Assembly (NCBI GenBank): GCA_963402885.1
Contig: OY727093.1
Coordinates: forward strand, 8,071,501-8,135,500
Length of the DNA: 64,000 nt
Direction: 5' to 3'
Source of the DNA: Antedon bifida
Taxonomy: Eukaryota; Echinodermata; Crinoidea; Comatulida; Antedonidae
Shown here: positions 61,957 through 64,000 of the stretch, piece after piece
How the letters are laid out: each line of letters starts with the position of its first letter
Numbering within the stretch: the stretch's first letter is position 1
Notes under the pieces: generated by a model
Databases searched by the model: none
What the model was told of the DNA's origin: nothing
What the model saw: only the letters and a program-made list of their open reading frames with translations
Translations under genes and position numbers: made by a program

Positions 61957-62170
61957 CTAAGAAACAAAAAATGTATTAGTATATATTGTGTGTTATGTTT
62001 GTTGTTTGGGAGTATGTTTCCATATGTGTTTGGTCCAAAAATGACTGGGGTAATATGCACAGACCCATTAAAACAGAACGTTGAGAAAAACTAAGAGAAA
62101 AAGTATGTATTATAGTTAGTACTGTAGTGTATTGTGTGTTATGTTTTTTGTTTGGGAGTATGATTACGTG
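61927..62170. repeat. Tandem duplication spanning a TMTC1 exon edge
   Basis: ACCCATTAAAACAG starts copies at 61927 and 62063 (136 bp apart). Both continue with ACGTTGAGAAA, a CTAAGA acceptor, and TATTGTGTGTTATGTTT.TTG and TTTGGGAGTATG. The first copy includes the first 30 or so coding bases of the exon 61835-61956 and its splice acceptor; the second is a decayed duplicate that lies inside the upstream intron. Confidence 0.8.
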
Positions 62171-64000
62171 TTTCTCAACATTAGGCGCTTAATAAATTTA
62201 TTATTATTATATTCTAATGATATCGTTAGATCACAGTGCTTTTTTTTTTACTGAAACTGTGCTTCAGGATAAGAATAAATATAATAAAAAAGAATAATAT
62301 ATTTTCTTTTATAGGTCCCATGTTCCTGTTATATTATTAGTTTGACAGCAAATCTATTCTGCAAAATATATATCTTTTGTCTTTATTTGAAGTAACAGAT
62401 CTAATAGATTATTCCAAATATATTGCCTTTTTCAGTCATTAATGGTAAACATTAAGAGGTCAAAGTTCAAAGAAAATAACTTGTAAGAAAAAAATAATAG
62501 ATGTATCTGCATAAGAAGAGTAAAAAAAAATTGAATATTCAAAAAATAAAATTCTGTTTTCCCAATTATTTAGCAACTACATGGATCTTACCATCAAGTC
62601 ATATAAACTCCTTGATCATAATGTATTTTTAGTAAACCTTTTACATTCATGTCTTTCTTTAATCAAACCTAATGCATTATTACCTAAAACAATATCATAC
62701 AAAACATAGAGTGACAGTCAAACACTTGAGGTTAAGTCTTTACAGCTCCTTGTATGGCATTTAGTGTTTGACTTTCGGCAGATTACATTGTTTTAGCTTA
62801 GACTTTGGACTACATTACGGTCCACTCATAGAGTTTCAGTCCCTCAAGCAGATGTTTGTATCATCTTCCACGTACAAAATGCCATCACCATGGCAACAAA
62901 TATCGATGTTCTACGCTAGTTAAGTACAGTCACATTTAGCATATCTTTGGTGTGTATTGGATACCGTCATTGTGTATAAGGTGACAGTTGTATAGTTTGC
63001 AAAGTACCATACCATACCAACAGAACGGATTCCCCTTGGATACTCTACATTGGCTAGCCAAAAGTGGACTACATTTGTTGCTGCACCCCACACACTAGTA
63101 CTGAAATGGTTTAGATATACTGTAGATATAAGTTTGTCTGAGACTCAAATGGAACAAAATATCTATACTTTTAAAACTGTCTAATTTCAAATCAAAAACT
63201 TTCGGCATCATTTTAAACAGATCAATGATATCTGTTCGGAGAGTGATGATGTTTCAAGTCATGTGACCACTTTAAACGTAGCTTTTGGCTAGCTTATTAA
63301 AACGTGTTCTTAACACATTTGCCGTCTGACTGTTCTAATTGCTTTTTCAACATCAATGCATACAATTCACACTCTAGTAGTTTCTAGTCGGTGTGAAAAA
63401 GAAAAAAATACACTTCCTTTTAAAAATTAAAAATTCCATAATCGCCTTTTATTATGGCATCACTAACACTTGTAGTAACATGCATTTTTAAAAGATTTTC
63501 TCACTATATGTCATCTTTAGATGACAGATGATCCAATTTTTTAGTTAAATCTTACCACAAATCATTTCCAAAAATATATGGTGTATGATATGATGATGTA
63601 GGAATGAATATTTGTTTTGTATTTTAAATTATTAGATGATATTAATAATCAATACATTTTTTTCTGGCATGTTTTTTTTATATTGTCCTTGAACCGTAAG
63701 TTTCAATGCAAAGATGTTATTAATATTGCTAAGTTACAAACAATTTATAAAAATATTATGGTAGATTGAAAACATGAATAGATATGATATATTCATAGAT
63801 CGATAAAGGTAATAACAAGGTACATATTAAGAATATGCAAAATTAAACTCGGCATCATAAAATTTCCATTGACCAGATTCAAACTGACCTCTTGTTTACA
63901 GCGCAAACTAATAAGCTGAAAATCATATATTATTATGATAGATTTGATAAATTGTTTTCAAAATACTGTAGTAATGTTGTTCAGCTATTGCTGCTACTCC
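61957..64000 (-). other. Upstream TMTC1 intron (5' edge of window)
   Basis: Apart from the duplicated exon edge, no further TMTC1 exon was found; the expected segment with a DWSMG-like motif is absent, so the next exon should lie beyond 64000. The minus-strand open frame at about 62920-63140 was considered and rejected. Confidence 0.5.

Noticed and set aside
62920-63140. About 70-codon minus-strand frame rich in Trp and Val, upstream of the first TMTC1 exon
   Set aside because: Tested as a missing TMTC1 exon. It has no TMTC motif, no good donor, and could arise by chance.

Overview
The window is a piece of an animal genome. It is strongly AT-rich by eye, the genes are split into short exons by long introns, splice sites are GT-AG, and there are many short inverted-repeat transposon relics. 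No bacterial-style operon, CRISPR array, rRNA or convincing tRNA is visible. The dispersed CAGTAG- and TTAA-ended miniature elements, the TAGGCCTA-rich insertions and the Penelope-type hammerhead motif are compatible with an invertebrate deuterostome such as an echinoderm, but the sequence alone does not prove the group.

Two paralogous host genes dominate and face each other tail to tail. On the plus strand, ten exons from 3196 to 39932 encode the C-terminal 495 residues of a TMTC3 protein (end of the membrane domain, about ten TPR repeats, natural stop). On the minus strand, eleven exons from 61956 down to 51258 encode the C-terminal 510 residues of a TMTC1 protein (same membrane signature, about eleven TPR repeats, natural stop). 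The N-terminal exons of both lie outside the window, beyond opposite edges. TMTC proteins are ER membrane proteins of the family that O-mannosylates cadherin-type domains, so this locus holds two members of one glycosylation system.

In the 11.3 kb between the two stop codons lies a third, smaller minus-strand gene (about 46811 to 44543, perhaps ending at 44189). It encodes a basic, Gln/Glu/Arg-rich, helical protein that I do not recognise. Around it are a 41-bp minisatellite (43397-43615) and a composite satellite with bracketing symmetry (47275-48530).

The introns hold most of the remaining structure: a 168-bp tandem array just before the first TMTC3 exon; a GC-richer 620-bp TTAA-flanked inverted-repeat element (15655-16275); a roughly 1.5-kb TA-flanked element inserted into a CT-rich minisatellite (19331-20862); three copies of a second TTAA/TA-flanked element (36729, 38123, 55620); at least eight relics of a CAGTAG-ended foldback element; a 21-bp minisatellite (52896-53017); a partial duplication of a TMTC1 exon edge (61927-62170); and a Penelope-like fragment carrying a hammerhead-ribozyme core (56740-56880). 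The rest of the intronic and intergenic sequence is AT-rich with no support for further genes. All alignments to known proteins are from memory.
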